From an uncultured Bacteroidota bacterium (GTDB lineage Bacteria; Bacteroidota; Bacteroidia; B-17B0; Aurantibacillaceae), in the NCBI GenBank assembly GCA_937873155.1, contig CALMVZ010000009.1, positions 1-64,000 on the forward strand: DNA of 64,000 bases, in the 5' to 3' direction. Position 1 is the first letter of the stretch. Every line of letters begins with the position of its first letter. Below are positions 32,224 through 40,076 of this stretch, piece after piece. Both the position numbers and the translations under genes were made by a program. The notes beneath the pieces were generated by a model, which saw only the letters and a list, made by a program, of their open reading frames with translations, made no database searches and was not told the origin of the DNA.

Positions 32224-32512
32224 AGCTTAATATTGAGATCAAGGAAGAGGCTAAAGAAGATATTGGCTCTACTTATTTGTTCTATGAGTTTGTTCAAAAA
32301 GGATTAGGAAAAAGATTTTTGGATTCATTTGAGAGGCCGTAGAGTCTGTTTCTTTAAATCCGTTAGGTTACACGAAGAAGTACAAAAATTTGAGATTCAA
32401 GCTCATTAAGCCTTTCCCTTATTTAATAATTTTTGAAGTTGAATTTGGGAAAATCATCATTTATCAGGTTATAAATGCAAAAAGGAACCCTAAGAAAAGG
32501 TTCAGAAAGTGA
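32220..32512 (+). pseudogene. frameshifted RelE/ParE-type toxin
   Basis: The first frame encodes about 40 residues (MKLNIEIKEEAKEDIGSTYL to LDSFERP) and hits TAG at 32340. The adjacent frame continues with AVESVSLNPLGYTKKYKNLR to KRNPKKRFRK and stops at TGA 32510. Restoring one base in the GG of GAGAGGCCG (about 32334-32337) joins them to a normal 97-aa RelE/ParE toxin, including the family's NP-x-GYxxKYKNLR and FPYLIIFEV segments and the RNPKKR tail. It is thus a one-base deletion in an otherwise undamaged gene, either a recent inactivation or a base-call error in a short G run. Confidence 0.85.
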
Positions 32513-32597
32513 AAAGAGGTCAAAAGGAGCAGCTTTTTAACAACAAAAAGTTAAATTCTATTCATTTCTCTCCCTTTTAACATAGAGGTAAATACCG

Positions 32598-32605
32598 TAA
32601 CTTTA
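32598..32605 (+). promoter_or_regulatory. -7 promoter box, one mismatch (TAACTTTA)
   Basis: Seven of eight matches to TAnnTTTG, ending 7 nt before the fabD ATG. It suggests that fabD is transcribed on its own with almost no leader. Confidence 0.4.
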
Positions 32606-32612
32606 CTACTCT

Positions 32613-33500
32613 ATGAAGAATGCTTATATCTTCCCGGGACAAGGCTCCCAATTCTCAGGTATGGGGAAGGACCTTTATGAGTCATCGCCTTTAGCAAAAG
32701 AACTATTCGAAAAAGCTAACTCAATCCTGGGATTCAGGATCACAGATATCATGTTCTCAGGTACAGATGAAGAATTGAAACAAACAAAAGTAACCCAACC
32801 CGCTATATTTTTGCATTCGGTGATCTTAGCCGCAACTAAAGGAGCTGATTTTAAACCGGATATGGTTGCAGGGCACTCTCTCGGAGAATTTTCAGCACTC
32901 GTTGCAAACAAAACATTAAGTTTTGAAGACGCGTTGAAATTAGTTTATGCCCGGGCTCTTGCTATGCAAAAAGCCTGTGAAAAAAATCCTTCTACAATGG
33001 CAGCTGTTTTAAATTTGGATGACAGCAAAGTTGAAGAGATCTGTAAAGAAATCTCTGCTTCGGGCCATGTTGTTGTTGCGGCAAATTATAATTGTCCCGG
33101 GCAACTTGTTATTTCAGGAAGTATAGATGGAATTAATATTGCTTGCGAGAAAATGAAAGCTGCAGGAGCAAAACGCGCTTTGGTGTTGCCTGTTGGCGGG
33201 GCATTTCACTCGCCATTGATGGAACCGGCAAGAGTAGAATTAGAAGCTGCTATCAATTCAACAAAATTCAATACGCCGATCTGCCCTGTTTACCAGAACG
33301 TGACCGCTTCAGCTGTTTCTGATCCTGAACAGATCAAGAAAAATTTAGTTGCGCAATTAACTGCCCCGGTAAAATGGACCCAGACCGTGAAACAAATGAT
33401 CGAAGATGGCGCAACTTCATTTACAGAAGTTGGTCCGGGTAAAGTATTACAAGGCCTCGTTAAAAAAGTGAACGCAGGTATGGAAACCGTTAGTGCATAA
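32613..33500 (+). CDS. fabD: [acyl-carrier-protein] S-malonyltransferase
   Basis: A 295-aa enzyme moving malonyl from CoA to ACP for fatty acid synthesis in the cytosol. Seen: FPGQGSQFSGMG (8-19), nucleophile Ser89 in AGHSLGEFSAL, Arg114 in YARALAMQ that binds the malonyl carboxylate, His199 in GGAFHSPLM and the C-terminal EVGPGKVLQGLVKK. All residues needed for catalysis are present and the length is normal. It is followed after 3 bp by an outer-membrane protein gene on the same strand, probably one transcript. No other fab gene is nearby. Confidence 0.95.
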   Translation: MKNAYIFPGQGSQFSGMGKDLYESSPLAKELFEKANSILGFRITDIMFSGTDEELKQTKVTQPAIFLHSVILAATKGADFKPDMVAGHSLGEFSALVANKTLSFEDALKLVYARALAMQKACEKNPSTMAAVLNLDDSKVEEICKEISASGHVVVAANYNCPGQLVISGSIDGINIACEKMKAAGAKRALVLPVGGAFHSPLMEPARVELEAAINSTKFNTPICPVYQNVTASAVSDPEQIKKNLVAQLTAPVKWTQTVKQMIEDGATSFTEVGPGKVLQGLVKKVNAGMETVSA

Positions 33501-33503
33501 ATC

Positions 33504-34229
33504 ATGAAGAAAATTCTCATAACACTATTTTTGTTTGCTTCCCTTGCTGAAGCGAACGCACAATTTTTCAGAGGCATCGGTATTTTTGTCGGTCCGAACA
33601 TGACACGTCACCGTTACAGGAATTTATTGGCTTCTACGAAGGATAACAATAATCCGCAGTTCAACGCTTTTTATCCGCAGAATCATCACTCGGCAGAATA
33701 TTTCAGTTACCAGGTGGGATTGTTCCTCGAATTTCTGCGTTCTGATCATCTTCGCTGGCAAACAGAACTTGAATACACGAACAAAGGTGCGGTAGAACGT
33801 TTTATTACGAATTGGGTAACAGGGGAGCAAGGCGGCGCTGCAGCCAACGTTTATCAATACGCTCAATGGAATAATTATTTAAAATACATTCAAAAAGTTC
33901 GCAAAAAAGGTGACACTTACCTGATGCTTGGTGCAAAACTTGAATACATGATAAGTTCTGCAGCACCGGTTTTCCCTGAAGTGGCAAATGCTTTTCCTAA
34001 ATTATGGGTAAGTGGTGATGTAGGTGTTGGTTACGAATGGTACATGACAAAGAAATGGCATCCATTCATTGAATTCCATTGGAATCCTGATATCGGATAT
34101 AAACCACCGGTCTTTAATACAGCAGTTCGCAGCAGGACATTTGAATTAAGGATCGGTATTATTTTCAGACCGCTTCCTAAGAGTATTGACGATTGTAATG
34201 CACCAAAATATCACGGTAACTATTATTAA
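33504..34229 (+). CDS. outer-membrane beta-barrel protein (porin-like family)
   Basis: A 241-aa protein with signal peptide (MKKILITLFLFASLAEANAQ). The mature sequence shows amphipathic strands with aromatic ends (FRGIGIFVGPNMTRHRY, LRWQTELEYTNKGAVERF, YLMLGAKLEYMIS, VGVGYEWYMTKKWHPFIEFHW, FELRIGIIFRP), the pattern of small outer-membrane barrels with eight to ten strands. No conserved binding motif is visible. It starts 3 nt after fabD, so it is co-transcribed, and is followed 18 nt later by the dehydrogenase gene. Confidence 0.78.
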   Translation: MKKILITLFLFASLAEANAQFFRGIGIFVGPNMTRHRYRNLLASTKDNNNPQFNAFYPQNHHSAEYFSYQVGLFLEFLRSDHLRWQTELEYTNKGAVERFITNWVTGEQGGAAANVYQYAQWNNYLKYIQKVRKKGDTYLMLGAKLEYMISSAAPVFPEVANAFPKLWVSGDVGVGYEWYMTKKWHPFIEFHWNPDIGYKPPVFNTAVRSRTFELRIGIIFRPLPKSIDDCNAPKYHGNYY

Positions 34230-34247
34230 AATTTAATCCCACGTTTT

Positions 34248-35465
34248 ATGGTAATGAATAAAGATGTTCTGTTTTCGCTCACCAAAGGAGCTCTTGCGCC
34301 GCAGGAGGAAATGCTTGAGGTAGCACGGAAGAAAGGAAAACTTTACATCGGTATTCCCAAAGAGATCGCGTTCCAGGAGAACCGCGTCCCTTTAGTTCCT
34401 GATGCTGTAGCGTTGTTGGTGAACAATGGTCACAGGATCATTATTGAATCAGGTGCAGGTAAAGCGGCCCACTTTGATGATAAAGATTATAGTGAAGCAG
34501 GAGCAGAGATCGCCCATTCGCCACAGGAAGTTTATAAAGCAGATATAATCTTAAAGATCGCGCCTCCGACTTTTGAAGAGATCGAGATGATGAAACCGAA
34601 ACAAATTTTGTTCTCGGCTTTACAATTGACTGTTCAACCGGAAGATTTCTTAAAAAAATTAATTACTAAAAAATTGAATTGCGTTGCCTTTGATCTGATC
34701 GCCGATGAAGCAGGGATTTTTCCGATCATCCGCGCAATGGGAGAAATTGCAGGCGGTACAAGTATATTAATTGCTGCAGAGTTATTAAGTAACGTGAACC
34801 AAGGGGTTGGTTCTATTTTAGGAGGTATCAGCGGCATCTCTCCTTCAGAAGTGGTGATCATTGGCGCCGGAACAGTCGGAGAATTTGCAGCACGTGCTGC
34901 TTTAGGATTAGGTGCGACAGTGAAAGTATTTGATAATTCAACTTCACGTTTACGCCGTTTACAAAATCAATTAGGTACACGTGTATTTACTTCAGTGATC
35001 GTTCCAAGAGTATTAGAAAAACATTTGCGTACGGCTGACGTAGCAATTGGTGCTCTACGTGCATCAAAAGGACGCACACCTTGCATCGTTACAGAAGAAA
35101 TGGTAGCGGAAATGAAGAACGGATCTGTTATTGTGGATGTAAGTATTGACCAGGGTGGTGTTTTTGAAACATCACATCCAACTACTCATAGTAAACCGAC
35201 ATTCAAAAAGAATGGTGTGATCCATTATTGTGTTCCGAATATTGCTTCACGTGTTGCACGTACTGCTTCATTTGCTTTCAGCAGTATCTTTTCACAGATC
35301 ATTATGAATATGGGTGATGAAGGCGGATTTGAAAGTTTGGTTCGCCGTGATTCAGGCGTCCGTAATGGTGTTTATATTTACAATGGCATTTTAACCAATC
35401 AATACATGGCGGAAGCCTTCAATCTGCCATATAAGGACATTAATCTTTTGATGGCCGCTATCTAG
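34248..35465 (+). CDS. ald: alanine dehydrogenase / PntA-type NAD-binding dehydrogenase
   Basis: A 405-aa protein of the alanine dehydrogenase / transhydrogenase family. IGIPKEIAFQENRVPLVPDA (about residues 32-51) is the N-terminal signature with the pyruvate-binding Arg and Lys region, and VVIIGAGTVGEFAARAALGL (about 203-222) is the NAD loop. The family's GGVFETSHPTTHSKPTF and YCVPNIASRVARTASFAFS segments follow. It would interconvert alanine and pyruvate plus ammonia with NAD. It is about 30 residues longer at the N-terminus than classical Ald; the Bacteroidota-type version has this extension. Lysine-related dehydrogenases are a less likely alternative. Confidence 0.82.
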   Translation: MVMNKDVLFSLTKGALAPQEEMLEVARKKGKLYIGIPKEIAFQENRVPLVPDAVALLVNNGHRIIIESGAGKAAHFDDKDYSEAGAEIAHSPQEVYKADIILKIAPPTFEEIEMMKPKQILFSALQLTVQPEDFLKKLITKKLNCVAFDLIADEAGIFPIIRAMGEIAGGTSILIAAELLSNVNQGVGSILGGISGISPSEVVIIGAGTVGEFAARAALGLGATVKVFDNSTSRLRRLQNQLGTRVFTSVIVPRVLEKHLRTADVAIGALRASKGRTPCIVTEEMVAEMKNGSVIVDVSIDQGGVFETSHPTTHSKPTFKKNGVIHYCVPNIASRVARTASFAFSSIFSQIIMNMGDEGGFESLVRRDSGVRNGVYIYNGILTNQYMAEAFNLPYKDINLLMAAI

Positions 35466-35518
35466 TTTTTGAACTGCCGAACAATAGAACAATAGAATGA
35501 CGAATTAAGAATAATAAA

Positions 35519-36040
35519 TTGGAACACCTGCAATACCCCATAGGTAAATTCGTAAAAGGTAAAACTTATTCGTTCGACGAAATAGAACAGAGTATCGAAA
35601 CTTTTGCGGATTTCCCAAATCAGTTAGAAGCTTTAGTAAAGAATTGGGATGATAAAATTTTATCTGTCACCTATCGTGAAGGAGGCTGGACAGCTAGACA
35701 AGTGATCAATCATCTAGGTGATAGTCACGCGCAATTGCTATTACGTTTCAAAAGTGCTTTAACGGACGCGAACCCGGAAATAAAACCTTACCAGGAAGAT
35801 AAATGGGCGATGCTGACGGATTGTTTAAATTCTCCGATAGAGCCTTCATTACAAATTGTAAGAGGCGTTCATAAACGTTTGACCATTTTATTCAGATCGT
35901 TAAACGAAAACGACTGGAAAAAAACCATCTGGCATCCTGAAAGCCGACATTCATTCTCATTAGCAGAATTATTGATGCTTTATACCTGGCATGGACAACA
36001 TCATCTCGCGCATTTAAAAATAATAGCTGACAAACACTAA
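35519..36040 (+). CDS. DinB/YfiT family metal-dependent protein (bacillithiol transferase-like)
   Basis: A 173-aa four-helix-bundle protein. The opening YPIGKF is the hallmark of YfiT/BstA relatives. His65 (VINHLGDSH) and His161 and His165 (WHGQHHLAHL, H-x3-H) match the three metal ligands of Bacillus YfiT. Relatives transfer low-molecular-weight thiols to electrophiles or act as hydrolases. Some Bacteroidota make bacillithiol, so this activity is plausible but not shown here. The start is TTG at 35519; no ATG precedes the conserved segment. Confidence 0.82.
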   Translation: MEHLQYPIGKFVKGKTYSFDEIEQSIETFADFPNQLEALVKNWDDKILSVTYREGGWTARQVINHLGDSHAQLLLRFKSALTDANPEIKPYQEDKWAMLTDCLNSPIEPSLQIVRGVHKRLTILFRSLNENDWKKTIWHPESRHSFSLAELLMLYTWHGQHHLAHLKIIADKH

Positions 36041-36069
36041 TCCCTGAACCCTAATTCCTATATCCTGAT

Positions 36070-36468
36070 ATGACTTTTCTACAGCGCTTAAAATTTTACG
36101 GAGTTGGTTTTGGTATTGGCTGCCTTGTTGTTTATGCAATGGTAGGAAACCGGAGTTGTGTAACCACCAACGAAATGAAAATGCAGGAACTCGTTTTTCA
36201 GCCTTTTGATATCAGTGAAAAAGCGCAATGTAAATTAAAATGTTTGATCTACAACGAAGCTCTTCTTAAAATAGAAATGCGCAATTTTGAAGTGAATTAC
36301 GACTTAACCGACGTACACGCTGATCCTTGCGGTACTTATTTCATCCAGCCTAAAAAAGAATTCGCTTCAAAATACAAATTTGATTTTGTGATCAACGATT
36401 GCGATTCAATGTCAAGAATACTTGATATCAATATTCAGGATCCGAATGTGAAGTGTGATTGTAAATGA
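36070..36468 (+). CDS. hypothetical membrane-anchored protein
   Basis: A 132-aa protein with an N-terminal membrane segment (about residues 9-27, FYGVGFGIGCLVVYAMVG) and a small outside domain containing five or more cysteines (SCVTTN, QCKLKC, DPCGTY, INDCDS, KCDCK), which suggests disulfides in the periplasm. The segment LTDVHADPCGTYFI is distinctive, but I recognise no family. Start codon ATG 30 bp after the YfiT-like gene, probably co-transcribed. Downstream lies a three-hairpin repeat. Confidence 0.65.
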   Translation: MTFLQRLKFYGVGFGIGCLVVYAMVGNRSCVTTNEMKMQELVFQPFDISEKAQCKLKCLIYNEALLKIEMRNFEVNYDLTDVHADPCGTYFIQPKKEFASKYKFDFVINDCDSMSRILDINIQDPNVKCDCK

Positions 36469-36484
36469 GAATTATTCCTGTGTC

Positions 36485-36581
36485 TAGTTAGGACTGAAGC
36501 CCATTAATTATAGTGCATTAACCCCGGACTTAAGTCCGGGGTTAGAAGAATGAAGATGAGAAAGGACTTTAGTCCTAACTA
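36485..36581. repeat. three-hairpin intergenic repeat, copy 2
   Basis: Outer arms TAGTTAGGACTGAAGCCC and GGACTTTAGTCCTAACTA flank a central hairpin CCCCGGACTTAAGTCCGGGG (36522-36541). Same layout as 2283-2376. Confidence 0.85.
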
Positions 36582-36589
36582 TGGTGCTG

Positions 36590-36814
36590 TTATATTAATA
36601 CACAATAAGTACTGCTTCCGTCGGGATACACTTTATCGTTCTCTTCACATTTATCTTTAGCATCGCTTTCTTTCCTTGCCTGCACACTGATCGCCGTAGT
36701 TGAAACTGTATTATTAGTTGAATTTGGAGCAGGACGTGAAGTGCATTCACAGTTATAACTTTTATTGCATGCGGTAACGGTCAGCGCTACAAAAATTATA
36801 AGTGTATTTCTCAT
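36590..36814 (-). CDS. small cysteine-containing lipoprotein (paralogue of 7396-7623)
   Basis: A 74-aa lipoprotein: signal peptide MRNTLIIFVALTVTAC with lipobox TVTAC (Cys16), directly followed by NKSYNCECTSRPAP. A low-complexity Thr/Asn stretch leads to KDKCEENDKVYPDGSSTYCVLI. Cysteine spacing after the lipid site (C-x4-C-x-C) and the two late cysteines match the lipoprotein at 7396-7623. Its gene is framed on both sides by three-hairpin repeats (36485 and 36892), which is unusual for so small a unit. Function unknown. Confidence 0.68.
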   Translation of the reverse strand: MRNTLIIFVALTVTACNKSYNCECTSRPAPNSTNNTVSTTAISVQARKESDAKDKCEENDKVYPDGSSTYCVLI

Positions 36815-36891
36815 AATTAAACTTTATTTACGAAAAACAAAAATATGTGCTCAAAATTATTAGTATAATAAAGATAACATTTATTCCGGTT

Positions 36892-36988
36892 CTAAGGGCT
36901 AAAGCCCTTTATTTCTTGGATGTTTATAAACCCTGAACTTAAGTTCGGGGTTGGGAGAATGAATATGAAAATGGACTTTAGTCCTGAT
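36892..36988. repeat. three-hairpin intergenic repeat, copy 3
   Basis: Left arm CTAAGGGCTAAAGCCC, centre CCCTGAACTTAAGTTCGGGG, right arm GGACTTTAGTCC. The right arm is degenerate relative to the left, which suggests decay or exchange between subtypes. Confidence 0.8.
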
Positions 36989-37000
36989 AGAATATATACC

Positions 37001-37348
37001 TTAAGCTTTGCGTACAAACTCTGATTTCAACCCCATTGCACCGAAACCATCTACCTTTGCGCTGATATTGTGATCGCCATCCACTAATTTGATGTTCTTT
37101 ACTTTGGTTCCTGCTTTTACGGCTTTAGAGGAACCTTTTACAGGAAGATCTTTAATTATGATTACGGTATCGCCTTCTTTTAATTCGTTGCCATTAGAAT
37201 CAAGAATTTTAGTGTTGGCAGCAGTTTCTTCAGTTTCTGCATTTTCTTCAAGCCTCCACTCAAAAAAACATTCGGGACAAACTATTGTCTCACCGCTTTG
37301 ATAAGTGTATTCACATTTACATTTCGGGCACGGAGGTAATTCAGACAT
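37001..37348 (-). CDS. yjdM: zinc-ribbon PhnA/YjdM family protein
   Basis: The start is placed at ATG 37348 (MSELPPCPKC), giving 115 aa, close to the 111 aa of the E. coli protein; the longer frame reads through a terminator. An N-terminal zinc ribbon has two CxxC knuckles (CPKC at 7-10 and CPEC in ETIVCPECFFEW). The C-terminal domain (about 50-115) shows the family's DSNGNELKEGDTVIIIKDLPVKGSS and NISAKVDGFGAMGLKSEFVRK. Once called alkylphosphonate uptake protein, but its real role is unknown. It has no phosphonate genes nearby. Confidence 0.9.
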   Translation of the reverse strand: MSELPPCPKCKCEYTYQSGETIVCPECFFEWRLEENAETEETAANTKILDSNGNELKEGDTVIIIKDLPVKGSSKAVKAGTKVKNIKLVDGDHNISAKVDGFGAMGLKSEFVRKA

Positions 37349-37405
37349 GGTAATTAAATTGGTTCGATCAAAGGTAGGATAATTTTCGGGCATTGATGAA
37401 AACAA

Positions 37406-37436
37406 AAAAGCCTCACTTTTCAGCAAGGCTTTTAGT
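37406..37436 (-). terminator. intrinsic terminator of the lipoprotein gene
   Basis: On the minus strand AAAGCCTTGC and AGGCTTTTTTG form a hairpin with a T tail, just after the stop at 37451. Confidence 0.75.
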
Positions 37437-37450
37437 TTCTTTGACAACAA

Positions 37451-38317
37451 TCAACCTGTGATCTTATTTCTCAGACCAACAATTTTATCGCTGATCGATT
37501 TGAATTTTGCGTCATCAATATCTTTCGCGTCTTTAATACCATCAATTTCTTTGTGGATAGTTTTGAATTCATCATTCAAAGCAACTGCTTCTTTTTTGTC
37601 TTTATAATCTTCTAAAAGATCAATTAAGTTCTTTAAATAGAATCGCTGATCCCAAACTGCTTTGTGAGCTTTTCCTTTTGCTTCAGCGTTAGTTGTGTTT
37701 TCGCCGATCTTGCAAGTCAAATACAAACCTTCGATCCATGTTCCTGCAAAAACTGAAGATGCAGTATAAACACGCTCGTTAGTTCTTAAGTAAGAATCAC
37801 TCTTAACAAAAATATCGCTTAAAATATTCAATAAAGAATCTTTGTTACCTAAATTCCCTTCAGCACGTTTTCCGATCATACGGTCAACAGCACCTTTCAA
37901 TCCTAAATTGTCAGATTGCAACATCGCAGTTTTCATATATTTCAATACGTCTTGTCCCTGGTTGTTCACCATAGCGTAAGCCATATCTATATTATAAATG
38001 CCGAGCGTAACAGCCTTTGTGAATTCATCCTTATAGTTGCTTGATTTTTTTGTGTCATTTAATAAAGCTCCGTTATAATCAACACCCCAACCTGATATGT
38101 CGTTGATCATATTAACCGGAGAAGGAATATTAGCGATAGCGAAATCAAATTTGAATTTGATCTCCTCGTTCACGGTCACAGGGGTTGTATCTTCAGGGAT
38201 ATCATAAGCGGTTGTATCTACGTGATCCTGTTCATCAGCTTCTTTATGGCCGCCACAGGAAAATAATAAAACACCTAATGCAAGGGGTAAAACAAGGCTT
38301 AATTTTTTCATTTTCAT
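37451..38317 (-). CDS. conserved hypothetical lipoprotein
   Basis: 288 aa from ATG 38317 (MKMKKLSLVLPLALGVLLFSC); ATG 38311 would do equally well. Lipobox LLFSC, then a Gly-Gly and an acidic linker (KEADEQDHVDTTAYDIPED). The rest is nearly all alpha-helical (FTKAVTLGIYNIDMAYAMVN, RTNERVYTASSVFAGTWIEG, DQRFYLKNLIDLLEDYKDK) and has no recognisable catalytic motif. It looks like a conserved Bacteroidota family of helical lipoproteins, function unknown. Monocistronic, with its own terminator. Confidence 0.68.
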   Translation of the reverse strand: MKMKKLSLVLPLALGVLLFSCGGHKEADEQDHVDTTAYDIPEDTTPVTVNEEIKFKFDFAIANIPSPVNMINDISGWGVDYNGALLNDTKKSSNYKDEFTKAVTLGIYNIDMAYAMVNNQGQDVLKYMKTAMLQSDNLGLKGAVDRMIGKRAEGNLGNKDSLLNILSDIFVKSDSYLRTNERVYTASSVFAGTWIEGLYLTCKIGENTTNAEAKGKAHKAVWDQRFYLKNLIDLLEDYKDKKEAVALNDEFKTIHKEIDGIKDAKDIDDAKFKSISDKIVGLRNKITG

Positions 38318-38394
38318 AGATTTTTGTAAAAACATCAACAAATATAATATTTAAGGGTGAATGACCAAACCAGGGTTTCTTTTAAGTTTTCAGG

Positions 38395-38402
38395 TATATT
38401 TG
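38395..38402 (+). promoter_or_regulatory. -7 promoter box (TATATTTG), leaderless layout
   Basis: A perfect TAnnTTTG match ending 7 nt before the tadA ATG at 38410. No TTG at the -33 position. Confidence 0.55.
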
Positions 38403-38409
38403 ATAAAAA

Positions 38410-38859
38410 ATGACTTTCGCCCCAGACGATAATTACTTCATGAACGAGGCCTTAAAAGAGGCGCAAAAAGCCTATGATGCGGATGAAGTACCAGTGGGCG
38501 CTGTGATAGTTGCCAATAATAAGATCATTGCCCGCGCCCATAATTTAACAGAGCGTTTGACTGATGTTACGGCTCATGCCGAGATGCAGGCCATTACTGC
38601 GGCGGCAAATGCCCTTGGGGGGAAATACCTTCATGAATGCACATTATACGTAACTCTTGAGCCTTGTCCAATGTGTGCAGGGGCTTTGAATTGGTCGCAA
38701 ATTACCAAGATCGTCTATGGTGCTTCTGATGGAAAACGGGGTTATACTCTCATAAACCAAGCAATGCTTCATCCTAAAACCAGTGTTGTAAATGGTATCG
38801 AAGGCGCAAAATGCGGGGAAATTGTAACGAAATTCTTTAAAGAAAAAAGAGGTAAATAA
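38410..38859 (+). CDS. tadA: tRNA(adenine34) deaminase
   Basis: A 149-aa cytidine/adenosine-deaminase-fold enzyme that converts A34 of tRNA-Arg(ACG) to inosine. The zinc site is His56-Ala-Glu58 (TAHAEMQAI) plus Cys86 and Cys89 (EPCPMCAGA); Glu58 is the proton shuttle. The N-terminal FMNEALKEAQKAYDADEVPVGAVIV and C-terminal region with a basic KFFKEKRGK tail are typical of TadA rather than of guanine or cytosine deaminases. The gene stands alone with a promoter almost touching the ATG. Confidence 0.93.
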   Translation: MTFAPDDNYFMNEALKEAQKAYDADEVPVGAVIVANNKIIARAHNLTERLTDVTAHAEMQAITAAANALGGKYLHECTLYVTLEPCPMCAGALNWSQITKIVYGASDGKRGYTLINQAMLHPKTSVVNGIEGAKCGEIVTKFFKEKRGK

Positions 38860-38874
38860 TTGATTATAATATAG

Positions 38875-40056
38875 TTATATTTTTATTATTTTCCCGGTTG
38901 ATAGTAGCTCTCCTTTTTTCCTTAATTCAAGATAATAAATACCACTTTCGTTTTCTTCAAGGTCTATTTCATGCTGTTTGTTATGGAGACGTAATGAACG
39001 TATTTCTGCACCAAGTATATTTTTTATTTTTATTTCAAGGTCTTCAGGAATTACTCCGTCCGCTAATTCAAGTGTAAATATTCCATTTCCAGGATTTGGA
39101 CTGATAATAAAATGATTTTTTTTTGAAAGTGTATTGACATCGGAAACGACATTAACATTTACTCTTAATGTATCACTTCTTGGAACCCCGCAAATAGTGT
39201 ACTGAACAACATAATCGCAGGTTGTTGTCGGTTTTACATAAATGCCTGCACCGCTTTGAATAAAAACTCCCGGCAAGGTATACCAATTGCTGGTGAATGT
39301 TCCGCCTATTGCATTTCCAATGAACACGCTGTCTCCTGAATTTACTATGGTATCATTATAAGCCCAAGGTAAAGATCCAAATGGATTAATAGTAAAAACA
39401 GAAACGGCATCCACATGATAGTATGCAGCAGGAAAAGTAGCTGATGTAAAATAAATATTAGACCCTGTATCATTCACGAAATTTCCAATAGTTATATAAT
39501 TTTCTCCTCCGGAGGCAGTATAAATTCCTGAAACCTTTACCCAATTAAGCGTATCGTTAATAATCGGATTTCCATAATTCATTATGTGTGATGGCATGTT
39601 CAAAGGACCAAAACCTGTCCCCGTTGTTGTATTAGGCACTTTAGAAAAACTTGCGGCAATATTATTACATGCATATTGGACCTTATCGTGAAGATTCACA
39701 TAAAATTCACCATAATAACACCCTCCGTTTATCATAGGACTGATTAAATTCGCTTCAAGATATTCCCTATAATCGGTACCGATATTCATTATCATATAAA
39801 TTGCTGCGAAAGCGTTTCCGTTTTTAGGATATTGAAAAGATGCTCCGGCATAAGGGACAGAATAATTGCCCGACCCACATAAATGAAAATAATCGGCGCT
39901 ATTACTTGTTGGTGCTGTCCAGGGTATTGCATTCGGTAATTGAGCCCAGGAATTTGGACAACTTGTATTTGTTTCGAAACTCCAATTAGGAACAATGTTT
40001 TGAGCTTCCGATAAAAACACCAGACAGAGTAGTATAAGAAGTAAACGAGACTTCAT
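38875..40056 (-). CDS. T9SS type A sorting domain protein
   Basis: A 393-aa secreted protein: signal peptide MKSRLLLILLCLVFLSEAQ, then NIVPNWSFETNTSCPNSWAQ, the start of a large beta-sandwich domain (about 20-225) shared by many gliding-bacterium surface proteins that often also carry OmpA or Ig-like domains. Residues 235-300 look Ig-like (VFIGNAIGGTFTSNWYTLPG). The C-terminus from about 315 (FIISPNPGNGIFTLELADG, IKNILGAEI, ESGIYYLELRKKGELLSTGKIIKI) is a type A T9SS signal. Ligand unknown. A TAACTTTA box lies just upstream of the ATG. Confidence 0.82.
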   Translation of the reverse strand: MKSRLLLILLCLVFLSEAQNIVPNWSFETNTSCPNSWAQLPNAIPWTAPTSNSADYFHLCGSGNYSVPYAGASFQYPKNGNAFAAIYMIMNIGTDYREYLEANLISPMINGGCYYGEFYVNLHDKVQYACNNIAASFSKVPNTTTGTGFGPLNMPSHIMNYGNPIINDTLNWVKVSGIYTASGGENYITIGNFVNDTGSNIYFTSATFPAAYYHVDAVSVFTINPFGSLPWAYNDTIVNSGDSVFIGNAIGGTFTSNWYTLPGVFIQSGAGIYVKPTTTCDYVVQYTICGVPRSDTLRVNVNVVSDVNTLSKKNHFIISPNPGNGIFTLELADGVIPEDLEIKIKNILGAEIRSLRLHNKQHEIDLEENESGIYYLELRKKGELLSTGKIIKI

Positions 40057-40076
40057 TACTTGTAAAGTTAGAAATA

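Noticed and set aside
34887-34900. GCAGCACGTGCTGC as a parS site
   Set aside because: It is encoded by a run of Ala-Arg-Ala codons in the dehydrogenase gene and differs from the GTTTCACGTGAAAC consensus.
37349-37450. Longer N-terminus of the YjdM-like protein
   Set aside because: It would be translated from the terminator of the preceding gene, and the family begins with the zinc ribbon.
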